Assembly: GCA_039933785.1 (NCBI GenBank)
Contig: JBDTNL010000004.1
Coordinates: 1-64,000, forward strand
Length of the DNA stretch: 64,000 nucleotides
From: JBDTNL01 sp039933785
GTDB lineage: Bacteria; Acidobacteriota; Thermoanaerobaculia; Multivoradales; JAGPDF01
Reading direction: 5' to 3'
How positions within the stretch are numbered: the first letter of the stretch is position 1; the number at the start of each line of letters is the position of its first letter. The translations under genes and the position numbers were made by a program. Below, piece by piece: positions 35,343 through 44,370 of this stretch. The notes beneath the pieces were generated by a model. That model worked only from the letters and a program-made list of their open reading frames with translations, was not told where the DNA came from and made no database searches.

Positions 35343-36779
35343 ATGGCGGATTCGAAGACATCGACGGAATCTCTCGCTCTCGAGCCCGGCCGGGACGCCC
35401 TGGAGGCGCTCGCCAACGACGCCCTGCGCCGGGTGTTCGATCATCTGGAGTCCCTCCCGGATCAGCCTGCCGCGGATGTCGTCGGGGCACTCGATCTCGC
35501 GCGGGCACTGATCGAGCGCCAAGCGCCGGAGGGCGGAACTCCCGCGCCCGAGCTCCTGAATCTGCTCTTCGAACGCGTCATTCCCAAGAGCTTCAACACG
35601 GCAGGCCCCGGGTACCTTGCGTACATCCCGGGCGGCGGGCTGCCCTCCTCAGCGATCGCGGCCTTCATCGCCCAGGCGGTCAACCGCTACGTCGGCGTGT
35701 TCGCCGCCGCGCCGCCCTTGGCTCAGCTCGAGACCAACGTGCTGCGCTGGTTCACGCAGCTGGCGGGCCTGCCCACCGGTAGCGGCGGAATCCTGACCAG
35801 TGGCGGATCCCTCGCCGGGCTCTCGGCGATCGTGGCCGCGCGCGAGGCCCGCTTACCCGAGAACTTCCTTTCCGGCATCCTGTACACCAGTGAGGAGTCT
35901 CATCACTCGATCGCCAAGGCCGCGGCCCTGGCTGGGTTCCCGCGCCGAAACGTGCGCGTGGTACCTGCGGACGAACACTTCCGGATGCGCCTGGACGCCC
36001 TCCAAACTGCCGTCGACGAGGATCGCCGGAGCGGTCTGGAACCCTTCCTGGTGGTCGGCAATGCCGGCTCGACGAACACCGGTGCGGTCGACGACCTCCT
36101 GGCGCTGGCGGACTTCGCCCAACGCGAGCGCCTTTGGTTCCACGCCGACGCGGCGTACGGTGGCTTCTTCCTGCTCACCGACCGGGGCCGGCGCACGCTC
36201 GCCGGCATCGAACGCGCCGATTCGATCGTTCTCGATCCGCACAAGGGCTTGTTCCTCCCGTACGGCACCGGCTGCCTGCTGGTACGGGATCTCGACACTT
36301 TGCGACGCTCCAACGGCTCGGGTGGCGACTATTTGCCCGGCATGCAGAGCGATCCCGACTTCATCGACTCCTGCACCATCTCACCCGAGCTCTCGCGCGG
36401 CTATCGCGGGCTGGGCGTGTGGCTGCCGATCAAGCTCCACGGTCTAGCGGCGTTTCGAGCGGCGTTGGACGAAAAGCTCGATCTCGCGCAATGGGCAAGC
36501 GAGGCGTTGCGGCAGAACCCGGACATCGAGATCGTGGCGGCGCCACAGCTCTCTCTGGTCGCGTTTCGCCATCGCGCGCCCGGCCGATCGAAGGTTGATC
36601 GCGAGGCGCTCAACCGCCGTCTATTGGCGGGCCTCAATGCGCGGCAAAGAGTGCACGTCTCGGGAGCGGTGGTGCGAGGGGAATTCCTGCTGCGGTTTTG
36701 TGTCCTGTCGTTCCGGACCCACCGCAAAGATCTCGCGGCGGCGCTCGAGGATCTGGGCTCGGCGATCGCCGAGGATTGA
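35343..36779 (+). CDS. PLP-dependent group II decarboxylase
   Basis: The 478-residue protein belongs to the fold-type I, group II amino acid decarboxylases (aromatic amino acid, glutamate or aspartate decarboxylases). The PLP-binding lysine is in LDPHKGLFLPYG, with the substrate-stacking region WFHADAAYGGFF and TSGGSLAGLSAIVAAREA earlier. Full-length and intact. The substrate (tyrosine, tryptophan, aspartate) cannot be settled by eye. It lies 4 bp downstream of the DinB gene. It is convergent with the ABC permease gene. Confidence 0.85.
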   Translation: MADSKTSTESLALEPGRDALEALANDALRRVFDHLESLPDQPAADVVGALDLARALIERQAPEGGTPAPELLNLLFERVIPKSFNTAGPGYLAYIPGGGLPSSAIAAFIAQAVNRYVGVFAAAPPLAQLETNVLRWFTQLAGLPTGSGGILTSGGSLAGLSAIVAAREARLPENFLSGILYTSEESHHSIAKAAALAGFPRRNVRVVPADEHFRMRLDALQTAVDEDRRSGLEPFLVVGNAGSTNTGAVDDLLALADFAQRERLWFHADAAYGGFFLLTDRGRRTLAGIERADSIVLDPHKGLFLPYGTGCLLVRDLDTLRRSNGSGGDYLPGMQSDPDFIDSCTISPELSRGYRGLGVWLPIKLHGLAAFRAALDEKLDLAQWASEALRQNPDIEIVAAPQLSLVAFRHRAPGRSKVDREALNRRLLAGLNARQRVHVSGAVVRGEFLLRFCVLSFRTHRKDLAAALEDLGSAIAED

Positions 36780-36806
36780 CCCATCGAGCACCGTCCCGTC
36801 GAAGGC

Positions 36807-37997
36807 CTAGAGCTCCCGCAGCGCGGCGGTCACCGGCATCCGCGCCGCGCGGATGGCGGGGAAGATGCCGCCGATCAAGCCCATGATCATCGCGTACGCC
36901 ACACCGATCACCAGCAGCTTCGGCGTCACCGCGAACTGGAAAGCGACCTGCGAGAAGCTCTGCCAGTTGAGCGTCGCCGCCTGGAAGCCGTCGAAGGCGA
37001 AGTACGCGGCGATCGCCCCGAGTAGGCCACCCGCGAGAGACAGCACAAGCGACTCGGCCAGCACCGAGACCACCACCGGTGCGCCCTGGAAGCCGATGGC
37101 ACGAAGGGTCGCGATCTCGCGCGTGCGCGAGGCGACCGCGGAGTACATCGTGTTCAACGCACCGAAGACCGCGCCGAAGCCCATCATCAAGGCGATGATC
37201 GTGCCCAGGCCGGTGACGATCTGCGCCAGAGCCTTCGACTGACCGGCGAAGTAGTCGGTCTCGCGCTCGACCTGCACATCGAGCCGCGGGTCCTTGGTGA
37301 TCGCGTCCTTGAACGCCTGGAAGTCGTCCTTCGACACCAGCTTGGCGCGCACGGACTGGAAGAAATCCCCGCGGTTGTACGCCGGCTGCAGCACCGCGGC
37401 GTCGGTCCAGATCTCGGACTCGACGACCGAGCCGCCGTCTTCGAAGACCCCGACGACGGTCCACGAGTTCTGGCCCCACCGGTTGGTGGTCCCCACGTCG
37501 AGGCCCTTAAATTCGAGCTGGGCGGCGCGTCCAACGATGACCTCGTTCCTCCCGGCTTCGAACATCCGACCCTCAGTGATCTTGAGCGAGCTGCGCACGG
37601 CGAGCGCCTTGGCCTGTACACCCCGCAGCGGCACGTTGGCGCCGGTGTTGGTGGAGCGCTTCGGGATGTCGATCACCACGAAGAGCTCCGCCGAGGCGAC
37701 CGGACCGGCGGCATCGCGGAGCACACCTGGGGCGAGCTTGATGATGTCCGTGCTCTCACGCTTGAGCCCCGACATCATCTCCGAGTCGTTGCCTGAGCGC
37801 ATCACCATGGCGACGTCCTCTCGGCCGCCGGCCTTCATCGACGCGCGGAAGCCTTCGCCGATCGAAAGCACGCCGACGAAAACCGCCACCACTCCGGCGA
37901 CGCCGAGCACCGTAGCAAGCGACGCGCCGCGGCGCTGGCCGATGGTCTTCAAGTTCATCGACGCCACGGCGACGATTTGGGACAAAGGATTGCTCAT
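36807..37997 (-). CDS. FtsX-type ABC permease of an exporter (inner)
   Basis: The 396-residue protein has an N-terminal helix (ATVLGVAGVVAVFVGVLSIG), a periplasmic MacB-like domain (about 45-260) and three C-terminal helices, ending RMPVTAALREL as in MacB-like permeases. It lies 4 bp downstream of the second permease gene, and with the ATPase and HlyD genes forms a tripartite-type exporter with two different permeases. ATG 37997 is used; the longer frame is unsupported. Substrate unknown; lipid, peptide or lipoprotein export is common for the family. Confidence 0.9.
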   Translation of the reverse strand: MSNPLSQIVAVASMNLKTIGQRRGASLATVLGVAGVVAVFVGVLSIGEGFRASMKAGGREDVAMVMRSGNDSEMMSGLKRESTDIIKLAPGVLRDAAGPVASAELFVVIDIPKRSTNTGANVPLRGVQAKALAVRSSLKITEGRMFEAGRNEVIVGRAAQLEFKGLDVGTTNRWGQNSWTVVGVFEDGGSVVESEIWTDAAVLQPAYNRGDFFQSVRAKLVSKDDFQAFKDAITKDPRLDVQVERETDYFAGQSKALAQIVTGLGTIIALMMGFGAVFGALNTMYSAVASRTREIATLRAIGFQGAPVVVSVLAESLVLSLAGGLLGAIAAYFAFDGFQAATLNWQSFSQVAFQFAVTPKLLVIGVAYAMIMGLIGGIFPAIRAARMPVTAALREL

Positions 37998-38001
37998 GGA
38001 C

Positions 38002-39165
38002 TTAGGCCCTCCGCAAAGCATCGACGATGCGCAGCCGCATGGCCTGCATCGCCGGCAGCGCACCGGTCAGAAGACCGAGCGCGAGGATCAAAACGATTCC
38101 GAGCGCGACTTGGGCGTTGGGCACGTAGAAAATCGGCAGCGCGCCGTGCGTGGGATCGCCGCCGAGGACCATCAAGTACCCGAGAGCGAACCCGAGACCG
38201 CCGCCGAGCAGCGCCAGTAGGCAGGACTCGCCAAGCACCAGGCCGAGCACCTGCGGCCCGCTGAAGCCCAGCGTCTTCAGTACTGCGAGCTCGTTGGTGC
38301 GTTCTCGCACCGACTGCGCCATGGTGTTGCCGGCGACCAGCAGCATGGTAAAGAACACGGCAGAGAGAATGCCGGTGATGATGGCGCCGATATCGCCCAC
38401 CTGTTTGGCGAACGACTGCATGAAGGCCTTCTCCGTCGAGGTTGAGGTTTCCGCCGACGAGTTCTCGAACAAGGCGTCGATCTTGCGCGCCACATCGCCC
38501 GACTGTTTCGGGTCCTGGACGCGAATGATGTACCAGCCGATGGTGCCGTGGGCTGCCGCGCGCGCCTCGTCGAAGTAGTCGTAGTGGAACAGGAACTGCG
38601 TCGTGTCGACCGCCTTGTCCTTGGCGGTGTAGATGCCGCTGACGTTGAACTCCCAGATGCGCGACCCGTCCTTCTTGGTCCACGCGGCCTGGAGCGGAAT
38701 CCGGTCTCCGACCTTGAATTTGTAGCGCTCCGCGGTGGTCTTGCCGATGATCACGCCTTGGCGATCCGCGAACCACGCCTTCTTCTCGGCGTCGCCGAGC
38801 TGAAACTCTGGATACATCGCCAAGTACTCTTCGGGCACGACCGGGAATTGGCTCACGCCTTGGAAACCCTTGGCGGAGTCCTGATAGACAGCACCGAACC
38901 AACCGGCATGGGTCACCGCCTTCACCCCCGGCAACTGTTCGATGCGCTGTCGGTATGAAATCGGCAGCGGCATGATGATGCTCACCTTGTTGAGCGAGAG
39001 CAGGCGATCTTGGCCCGCGATCTCGATGCCGAAGGCAAAGGCCGAGCGAATCGCCGCGAGATACGCGAACAGCACGAACGCCACGCCAATCGAAAGCAGC
39101 GTGAACAGCGTGCGCAGCCGCTTGCGGCGGAAGTTGCTGAACAGGAGCGGCAAGAATTTGGTCAT
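38002..39165 (-). CDS. FtsX-type ABC permease of an exporter (outer)
   Basis: The 387-residue protein is of the same FtsX/DevC-like type, with an N-terminal helix (LFTLLSIGVAFVLFAYLAAI), a periplasmic domain and three C-terminal helices (AIITGILSAVFFTMLLVAGN, VLGLVLGESCLLALLGGGLG and others), ending MRLRIVDALRRA. Its ATG overlaps the stop of the ATPase gene by 4 nt. Together the two permeases differ enough to be expected to form a heterodimer. Confidence 0.9.
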   Translation of the reverse strand: MTKFLPLLFSNFRRKRLRTLFTLLSIGVAFVLFAYLAAIRSAFAFGIEIAGQDRLLSLNKVSIIMPLPISYRQRIEQLPGVKAVTHAGWFGAVYQDSAKGFQGVSQFPVVPEEYLAMYPEFQLGDAEKKAWFADRQGVIIGKTTAERYKFKVGDRIPLQAAWTKKDGSRIWEFNVSGIYTAKDKAVDTTQFLFHYDYFDEARAAAHGTIGWYIIRVQDPKQSGDVARKIDALFENSSAETSTSTEKAFMQSFAKQVGDIGAIITGILSAVFFTMLLVAGNTMAQSVRERTNELAVLKTLGFSGPQVLGLVLGESCLLALLGGGLGFALGYLMVLGGDPTHGALPIFYVPNAQVALGIVLILALGLLTGALPAMQAMRLRIVDALRRA

Positions 39166-39851
39166 GCCGCGGCCTCCGAGACCAGCTGCCCCTTCTCCAG
39201 GTACAGCACCCGCGAGGCGCGCGCCGCGGCATGCGGGTCGTGAGTCACCATGATGATGGTCTTGCCCTGCTTGGTATTGAGCGCCTGCAAGAGATCGAGG
39301 ATCTCGTCACCCGACTTGCGGTCGAGGTCGCCGGTGGGCTCGTCGCAGAGGAGCAGGGTCGGGTCGGTGACGATGGCGCGCGCGATGCCGACGCGCTGCT
39401 CCTGGCCGCCCGACAGCTGACGCGGGAAATGCTTCGAGCGCTCAGCGAGGCCGACCATCGAAAGCGCGCTTTCGACGTGCGTCTTGCGCTGCCCCTTGTT
39501 CAAATGGGTGAGCAGCAACGGCAGCTCGACGTTCTTCTCGGCGGTCAGGGCCGGCAGCAGGTTGTACATCTGGAACACGAATCCAACGTGGCGGGCGCGC
39601 CAGGTCGCCAGGCGCGCGTCGCTCAGCTGCCCGATGCTCTCGCCGCCAACTTCGACCGTACCCGCCGTGGGCCGATCGAGGCCGCCGATCAGGTTGAGCA
39701 GCGTCGACTTGCCCGAGCCCGACGGGCCCATCAAGGCCAGGAACTCGCCGCGGGCGATATCGACCGACAGCGACTGCAACACGTGAATGCGCTCGTCGCC
39801 GCGCCGGTACACCTTCTCGACATTCGAAATTTTCACCAGGATGTCAGGCAT
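39162..39851 (-). CDS. MacB/LolD-type ABC transporter ATPase
   Basis: The 229-residue ATPase has Walker A GPSGSGKST, signature LSGGQEQR, Walker B LLLCDEPTGDLD and VTHDPHAAA. It drives the two downstream FtsX-type permeases. No extra C-terminal domain is present, unlike the ATPase of the iron cluster. Its stop overlaps the start of the next permease by 4 nt, and it follows the HlyD-family gene after a 51-bp gap. Confidence 0.95.
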   Translation of the reverse strand: MPDILVKISNVEKVYRRGDERIHVLQSLSVDIARGEFLALMGPSGSGKSTLLNLIGGLDRPTAGTVEVGGESIGQLSDARLATWRARHVGFVFQMYNLLPALTAEKNVELPLLLTHLNKGQRKTHVESALSMVGLAERSKHFPRQLSGGQEQRVGIARAIVTDPTLLLCDEPTGDLDRKSGDEILDLLQALNTKQGKTIIMVTHDPHAAARASRVLYLEKGQLVSEAAA

Positions 39852-39902
39852 CGTGTCTCCTCACAGGGCACGGCGCGCCGTGCCCCGACAATGAAATTGC
39901 GC

Positions 39903-41129
39903 CTATTGGGGCCCGGTGACCCGAACCTTGGCGCCATTCGCCAGGTCCGCCGGGCCTTCGATGACCACCTGCTCGCCCGGCGAGAGCCCGCCCATGACTT
40001 CGGCCGGATCGCTCTGCGCGGGGCCGAGCGTCACCGTACGCCGCTCGAGCACTCCCTCCTTCACCACCAGCACGTATTCGTGTCCTTTGTCGCCGCGAAT
40101 CGCGGCCCGCGGTACGGTCCGCGCTTGCTGCTGCGCGTTGGTCGCGGCGCTGGCCTCGGCCAAAAAGGCAACCTTGGCGCCCATATCCGGCAGCAGGCGG
40201 GCGTCGAGCGCGTCGAAGCCGATGCGAACCTTGACCGTCGCCTTCTGGCGATCGGCGGCCGGAATCACCGTGATGACGTGGGCGGGGATCTGCCAGTCGG
40301 GGTACGCGTCGAGCGTCGCCGTCACCTTCTGCCCGGTCTTCACCCGCTCGAGATAGGCCTCGTTCACGTCGACTTCGATTTCGAGCGAGGCCATGTCGAC
40401 GATGGTGCAGATGCCCGTCCGAGTGAAGCCGCCGCCGGCGGACATCGGCGAAACGATCTCGCCGGGCTGCGCGTCCTTCGAAATCGCGACGCCCGCGAAC
40501 GGGGCGCGCACCACGGTCTCGGCGAGCTCCTGCGCCAGGACCGCCGTGTTCTTGTCCGCGACGCTCACCTGCTCCCGGGCGACCTTCAACCGCGCGGCGA
40601 GAGAGTTGGCGTCGGCGCGCGCCGAGTCGAGCGTCGACTGGCTGGAGACTCCCTTGCTGGTCAGCTCTTCGGCGCGCTTCAAGTCAACCCGCGCCTGCTC
40701 CAGGCGCACAGTGGTTTCTTCGACCGATTGACGGGCCGAGCTCGCCTGCGCCTCGGCGAGGGCGAGCTCGTTCTTCGCCTGGCGGTCGTCGAGTCGCGCC
40801 AGGACCTGGCCTTCTTCGACCTTCATGCCCTCGTCGATGAGGACCTCGGAGACGCGGCCAGTGATCTTCGCCGAGATCGTGGCGCGGCGGCGTGCCGTGA
40901 CATAGCCGCTGGCGTTCAGGACCGTGCCGGGTCCGCCGCCGCTCCCGCCGGCCGACTCGACCACCGAAGCCGTGCGCACCGCCACCGCCTTCGGCCGCTG
41001 GAACAGGAATGCAGCCGCCGCCAAGACCAGGACCGCGGTCAGGATCCAGATCCAGGAGCGCGACTTCGGCTCCTCCGGTAGGGATGAGCGATCGATACGA
41101 AGTTCGTTCAAATCACGTTCAACGGCCAT
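39903..41129 (-). CDS. HlyD/MacA-family periplasmic adaptor
   Basis: The 408-residue protein has a single N-terminal membrane helix (SWIWILTAVLVLAAAAFLFQ), a lipoyl/barrel-sandwich region (ISAKITGRVSEVLIDEGMKV), a coiled-coil hairpin (about 110-200, rich in Ala, Glu and Arg) and beta-barrel domains. It bridges the ABC exporter to an outer-membrane channel, which is not encoded nearby. It is the first gene of the exporter operon. A TAGAAT hexamer at 41196-41201 (minus strand), about 66 nt upstream of the ATG, is a possible -10. Confidence 0.92.
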   Translation of the reverse strand: MAVERDLNELRIDRSSLPEEPKSRSWIWILTAVLVLAAAAFLFQRPKAVAVRTASVVESAGGSGGGPGTVLNASGYVTARRRATISAKITGRVSEVLIDEGMKVEEGQVLARLDDRQAKNELALAEAQASSARQSVEETTVRLEQARVDLKRAEELTSKGVSSQSTLDSARADANSLAARLKVAREQVSVADKNTAVLAQELAETVVRAPFAGVAISKDAQPGEIVSPMSAGGGFTRTGICTIVDMASLEIEVDVNEAYLERVKTGQKVTATLDAYPDWQIPAHVITVIPAADRQKATVKVRIGFDALDARLLPDMGAKVAFLAEASAATNAQQQARTVPRAAIRGDKGHEYVLVVKEGVLERRTVTLGPAQSDPAEVMGGLSPGEQVVIEGPADLANGAKVRVTGPQ

Positions 41130-41335
41130 CGGATGCCTCGGAAGTTGACGAATGAAGAGAAGTCTGCCCGGGGTCGAGCGCCAGCGAGTTGAGAAATTCT
41201 ACCCGAGCCGCGTTTTCTCACCGCGGACGATACGGGAGCCAGAGGGCTTTGTTGCCCAGGTATCGGCCAATGGCGGCACCGTGCCGGTGACCGGCGACGC
41301 GTACGGGCCGGACGACTTCGTGCGGCGTCGAGGGG

Positions 41336-42028
41336 TCAGACTCCGCGGGTGGTGGGTCCCCAGAGCAGCTTGTGCACCTGGAGCTGCAGGCGGACGGGCA
41401 GGCGGTCGCGCAGGATCCAGGCGGCGAGGTCGACCGGAGCAAGACCGCTGTGTACCGGCGAGAAGTGAATCGGACAGCGGCCGGCGAGTCCACGCTCCGC
41501 GATCTGCGCCACCGCCCAGTGGTAGTCCTCTTCGTTGGCGAGCACGAACTTGAGCTCATCGCGCGGCGTGAGCAAGTCAAGGTTGGGCCAGTGGTTGTTC
41601 GCGCTCTCCCCGCTCGCCGGGCATTTCACGTCGACGATTCGACGCACCCGCGGATCGATGTCGGAGATCTCGATGCCGCCGCCGGTTTCGAGCAGGACCT
41701 CGTAGCCCGCGTCGCACAGCCGCTTGAGTAGCGGCCGAGCGCCCGGCTGAAGAAGGGGCTCGCCACCGGTGAGCTCGACGAGCGGGCAACCGTGCCGTTC
41801 AACTTCCGCCAGAACGGCGTCGAGATCCATCCACGAGCCAGCGTAGAAAGCGTATTCGGAATCGCACCAGACACAGCGCATCTGGCAACCGGTCAGCCGC
41901 ACCAGCACACAAGGCAGGCCGGCGAAGGTCGATTCACCCTGGAGGGAGTAGAAGATCTCGTTGACCTTCACGCGATCGGCGCGCGCGGTGCGCCCCGAGT
42001 CGTCAACGCGCTCCGTGCTGGCGCCCAT
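41336..42028 (-). CDS. queE: 7-carboxy-7-deazaguanine synthase
   Basis: QueE is the radical SAM enzyme of queuosine/7-deazapurine synthesis, converting 6-carboxytetrahydropterin to CDG. The 230-residue protein has the CxxxCxxC cluster motif in GCQMRCVWCDSEYAF, EIFYSLQGES near the N terminus, and TGGEPLLQ. ATG 42028 gives a 19-residue extension beyond the family start; GTG 41971 is an alternative. It lies 4 bp after queD. queC and queF are not in the window. Confidence 0.93.
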   Translation of the reverse strand: MGASTERVDDSGRTARADRVKVNEIFYSLQGESTFAGLPCVLVRLTGCQMRCVWCDSEYAFYAGSWMDLDAVLAEVERHGCPLVELTGGEPLLQPGARPLLKRLCDAGYEVLLETGGGIEISDIDPRVRRIVDVKCPASGESANNHWPNLDLLTPRDELKFVLANEEDYHWAVAQIAERGLAGRCPIHFSPVHSGLAPVDLAAWILRDRLPVRLQLQVHKLLWGPTTRGV

Positions 42029-42032
42029 GGGC

Positions 42033-42416
42033 CTATGTCCCAGGCTCGACGGCCTCGAAGACCGCGCAGGCGGTGTCGTTTTCCCACACCTCGACCCGAC
42101 GCACCCGCAGACGCTCGTCGTCGAGCCGCCGGGCGACCTCCCGGTAGACGTATTCGGACATGAGCTCGGCGGTGCTGTTGCGCTCGTCGAAGGGCGGGAT
42201 GTCGTTGATCACCCGGTGATCGAAGGGCCCCAGGACCTCCTGCGCCACCGCCTTGAGGTCGGCGAAGTCGATCACCATGCCGAGGGCATCGAGGGTGCCC
42301 GCCTGAACGTGGATACGCACTCGATAGTTGTGCCCGTGGAGGTTCTCGCAGCCCCGTGTGTGGCCGCGAATCGAATGCGCCGCGGAGAAGGTGAAGTCCT
42401 TGAATACGGTAAACAT
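42033..42416 (-). CDS. queD: 6-carboxytetrahydropterin synthase
   Basis: QueD converts dihydroneopterin triphosphate to 6-carboxytetrahydropterin, the step before QueE. The 127-residue protein has zinc ligands in FSAAHSI and NLHGHNYRV, with catalytic Cys in GCENLHGH and the conserved FDHRVIND. ATG 42416 matches the family start (MFTVFKDFTFSAAH); a GTG three codons upstream is possible. It is immediately upstream of queE. No preQ1 riboswitch is evident in the 65 bp before it. Confidence 0.93.
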   Translation of the reverse strand: MFTVFKDFTFSAAHSIRGHTRGCENLHGHNYRVRIHVQAGTLDALGMVIDFADLKAVAQEVLGPFDHRVINDIPPFDERNSTAELMSEYVYREVARRLDDERLRVRRVEVWENDTACAVFEAVEPGT

Positions 42417-42481
42417 GCGCGGCACGGATGGTGTCGCGCAGCGCGCCTCAGGTCAAGCCGTAGGTCGCCTTGGCCCTCGCC

Positions 42482-43267
42482 TCAGCCGCCGAGGCGAGCC
42501 AGTAAGGCGTCGTGGAACGAGTGACTTACGGTGAGGGCTCCACCGCCGGGCATGATCGCGGCGTATTGCCCCCGAGCATTGGTACGAAACTCCACGACGG
42601 CGTCCAAACGGACGACCGTCGAGCGATGGATGCGCACGAAATACGCCGGATCGAGCGCCTCGGCGAGCGCGGTGATCGACTGTCGGAGCCGGTACTCCCC
42701 CGAGCGCGCATGCAGCTTGACCGCGTTGTGGACAGCATCGATCCACAGAATCTCTTCGACCGCCAGCAAGCGGACGCGCCCAGTCGAGCGCACCAGGAGC
42801 CGGGAGAGGTATCGCCCGTCGGTCAGTCCACGCGGACCTGGGCGCTGCGCGGCCGGGGAGGCCGGGTCGCTGCCCCGTCGCCGCCCGCGCACCGACTCGA
42901 GCACATCGCGCAGATCCTCTGCCTTCGTAATTGCGGGAAGTACGGTGAGACCGCCGCCCACGGCCTGGGCAGCAGATCGCGGGCCGATGCCGCACGAACC
43001 GAAGCCGATGACCACCGCGTCGGAGATCTCGGCGAGATCGCCAAGCAGTCGGTCGAGCCCTGCGCTATGGCGCTCGAGATCGAACAAGACCGCGTCCGGC
43101 GGCTCGATCAGAGCCAGTCCGAGGGCCTCCTCGACGCTGTCGAAAACGGCCACGAGATCGACGTCGCCGACGCCAAACAGCGCTTCCCGCAGCCGCGCGG
43201 TGGTCTCGCGGTTCGAGCTCACCGCGATCAGACGAAGCATCCGGGGGTCTTGCATGGCTGCCTGCAT
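42482..43267 (-). CDS. LytTR DNA-binding regulator with degenerate receiver domain
   Basis: The 261-residue protein has a C-terminal LytTR domain (about 155-260: RLLAVEEILWIDAVHNAVKL, FVRIHRSTVVRLDAV) and an N-terminal receiver-like domain (about 12-130). The phospho-acceptor Asp seems present in DAVLFDLERH, but the acidic pair near the N terminus is replaced (RLIAVSSNRET), so it may work without phosphorylation. ATG 43267 has AGAGGA seven bases upstream; longer frames are unsupported. No histidine kinase gene adjoins it. It diverges from the AraC-family gene. Confidence 0.8.
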   Translation of the reverse strand: MQAAMQDPRMLRLIAVSSNRETTARLREALFGVGDVDLVAVFDSVEEALGLALIEPPDAVLFDLERHSAGLDRLLGDLAEISDAVVIGFGSCGIGPRSAAQAVGGGLTVLPAITKAEDLRDVLESVRGRRRGSDPASPAAQRPGPRGLTDGRYLSRLLVRSTGRVRLLAVEEILWIDAVHNAVKLHARSGEYRLRQSITALAEALDPAYFVRIHRSTVVRLDAVVEFRTNARGQYAAIMPGGGALTVSHSFHDALLARLGG

Positions 43268-43474
43268 GGGCAATTCCTCTCGATCGTTCCGGCCTCGCGG
43301 GCACCGGCACCCGCTGGTGTCGTCGCGGGCGCGACTCGGGGAACTCTGCTCCGGAAGGGGCCGGGGAGTCTTGAACGGAACGCGCGTCGTGCCCTGGGGC
43401 TGCGAAGCGTTCAATCCTCCTGCGATCTAGGCCCGGAGGCCGGGTCGGGGCCGAAACTTTCGCTTCCTCCCACG

Positions 43475-43480
43475 TATAAA
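43475..43480 (+). promoter_or_regulatory. -10-like TATAAA before the araC-family gene
   Basis: TATAAA ends five bases before GTG 43486, with no Shine-Dalgarno sequence between. It fits the near-leaderless pattern seen at other starts in the window, though spacing is the shortest of the set. Confidence 0.4.
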
Positions 43481-43485
43481 AGGCT

Positions 43486-44370
43486 GTGCACAAGGCATCG
43501 CTGGAGCGGGTGAACGACGAGTTGTTACGGCGTTGGCGCATCGATGTCCTGCGCCACAGCGAACCTCTGGGGCTCGGACTCTGGGAGATGCAGATCCCGC
43601 CCGGAACCGATGTCACGCCCCACGAGCACGAGCACGCTTTCTTTTGCACGCTCCTCGGCGGCTGGTTCGAGAGCGACTACGGCTCGAGAACGATCGAATT
43701 CGGCTCGCTGGGGAACGTCTTCCACCCGGCCGGAACCGCGCACACCAGCCGGGTCGGGCCCTCCGGAGCCCGTTTGCTCACCGTCGTCGCCTCACCTCGC
43801 TGGCTCGAGCGCGCCGAACGGGAGGACAACCTGCCTCGCCAGCCGGTTCCCCTCGGCCGGGACGACGGCGCCGCCCGCCGCCTGCTGCGGGAGCTCCGCG
43901 GTGCCATGCCCTGTTCCCTCCTCGCCATCGAGGGTCTGGCCTTGGAGCTTCTGGCCGCGGCTTCTCGAGCACCGCACCGCGAGCCTGGGAACCCGGCGTG
44001 GCTGTCCCGGGCGGTCGAATTTCTGCATGCCGAGTTCCACCGCACTCTGACCCTGGCTGACGTCGCAAAGCTCAGCGGAACCTCGGCATCTCGCCTCTCC
44101 AGCACCTTCAAGCGCCAGTTCGGGCGGAGCGTCGGCGACTACCAGCGCGATCTACGCGTGAGCTTCGTGCGCGATCGCCTGCAGTCGGACGAACCGTTGG
44201 TCGAGATCGCGCTCGCCGCGGGCTTCGCCGATCAGGCGCACTGCACGAGGGTGTTCAAACGGCTGACTGGGCAAACGCCGGGCGTCTATCGCGCACAGGC
44301 GCGAATTCAGGCTCGCGGCGGCCGGCGGCAAGGACTTCCGCGAGCCCGAGCGGCTCAGTCTCGGCCATAG
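43486..44370 (+). CDS. AraC-family transcriptional regulator with cupin sensor
   Basis: The 294-residue protein has an N-terminal cupin-like domain (about 20-110, with TPHEHEHAFFCTLL and FHPAGTAHTSRV) and a C-terminal AraC double helix-turn-helix (about 165-275, SRAVEFLHAEFHRTLTLADV and VEIALAAGFADQAHCTRVFK). The GTG start at 43486 is chosen. A small molecule bound by the cupin probably controls DNA binding; target unknown. It is convergent with, and overlaps by 16 bp, the nitrilase-family gene. Confidence 0.9.
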   Translation: MHKASLERVNDELLRRWRIDVLRHSEPLGLGLWEMQIPPGTDVTPHEHEHAFFCTLLGGWFESDYGSRTIEFGSLGNVFHPAGTAHTSRVGPSGARLLTVVASPRWLERAEREDNLPRQPVPLGRDDGAARRLLRELRGAMPCSLLAIEGLALELLAAASRAPHREPGNPAWLSRAVEFLHAEFHRTLTLADVAKLSGTSASRLSSTFKRQFGRSVGDYQRDLRVSFVRDRLQSDEPLVEIALAAGFADQAHCTRVFKRLTGQTPGVYRAQARIQARGGRRQGLPRARAAQSRP

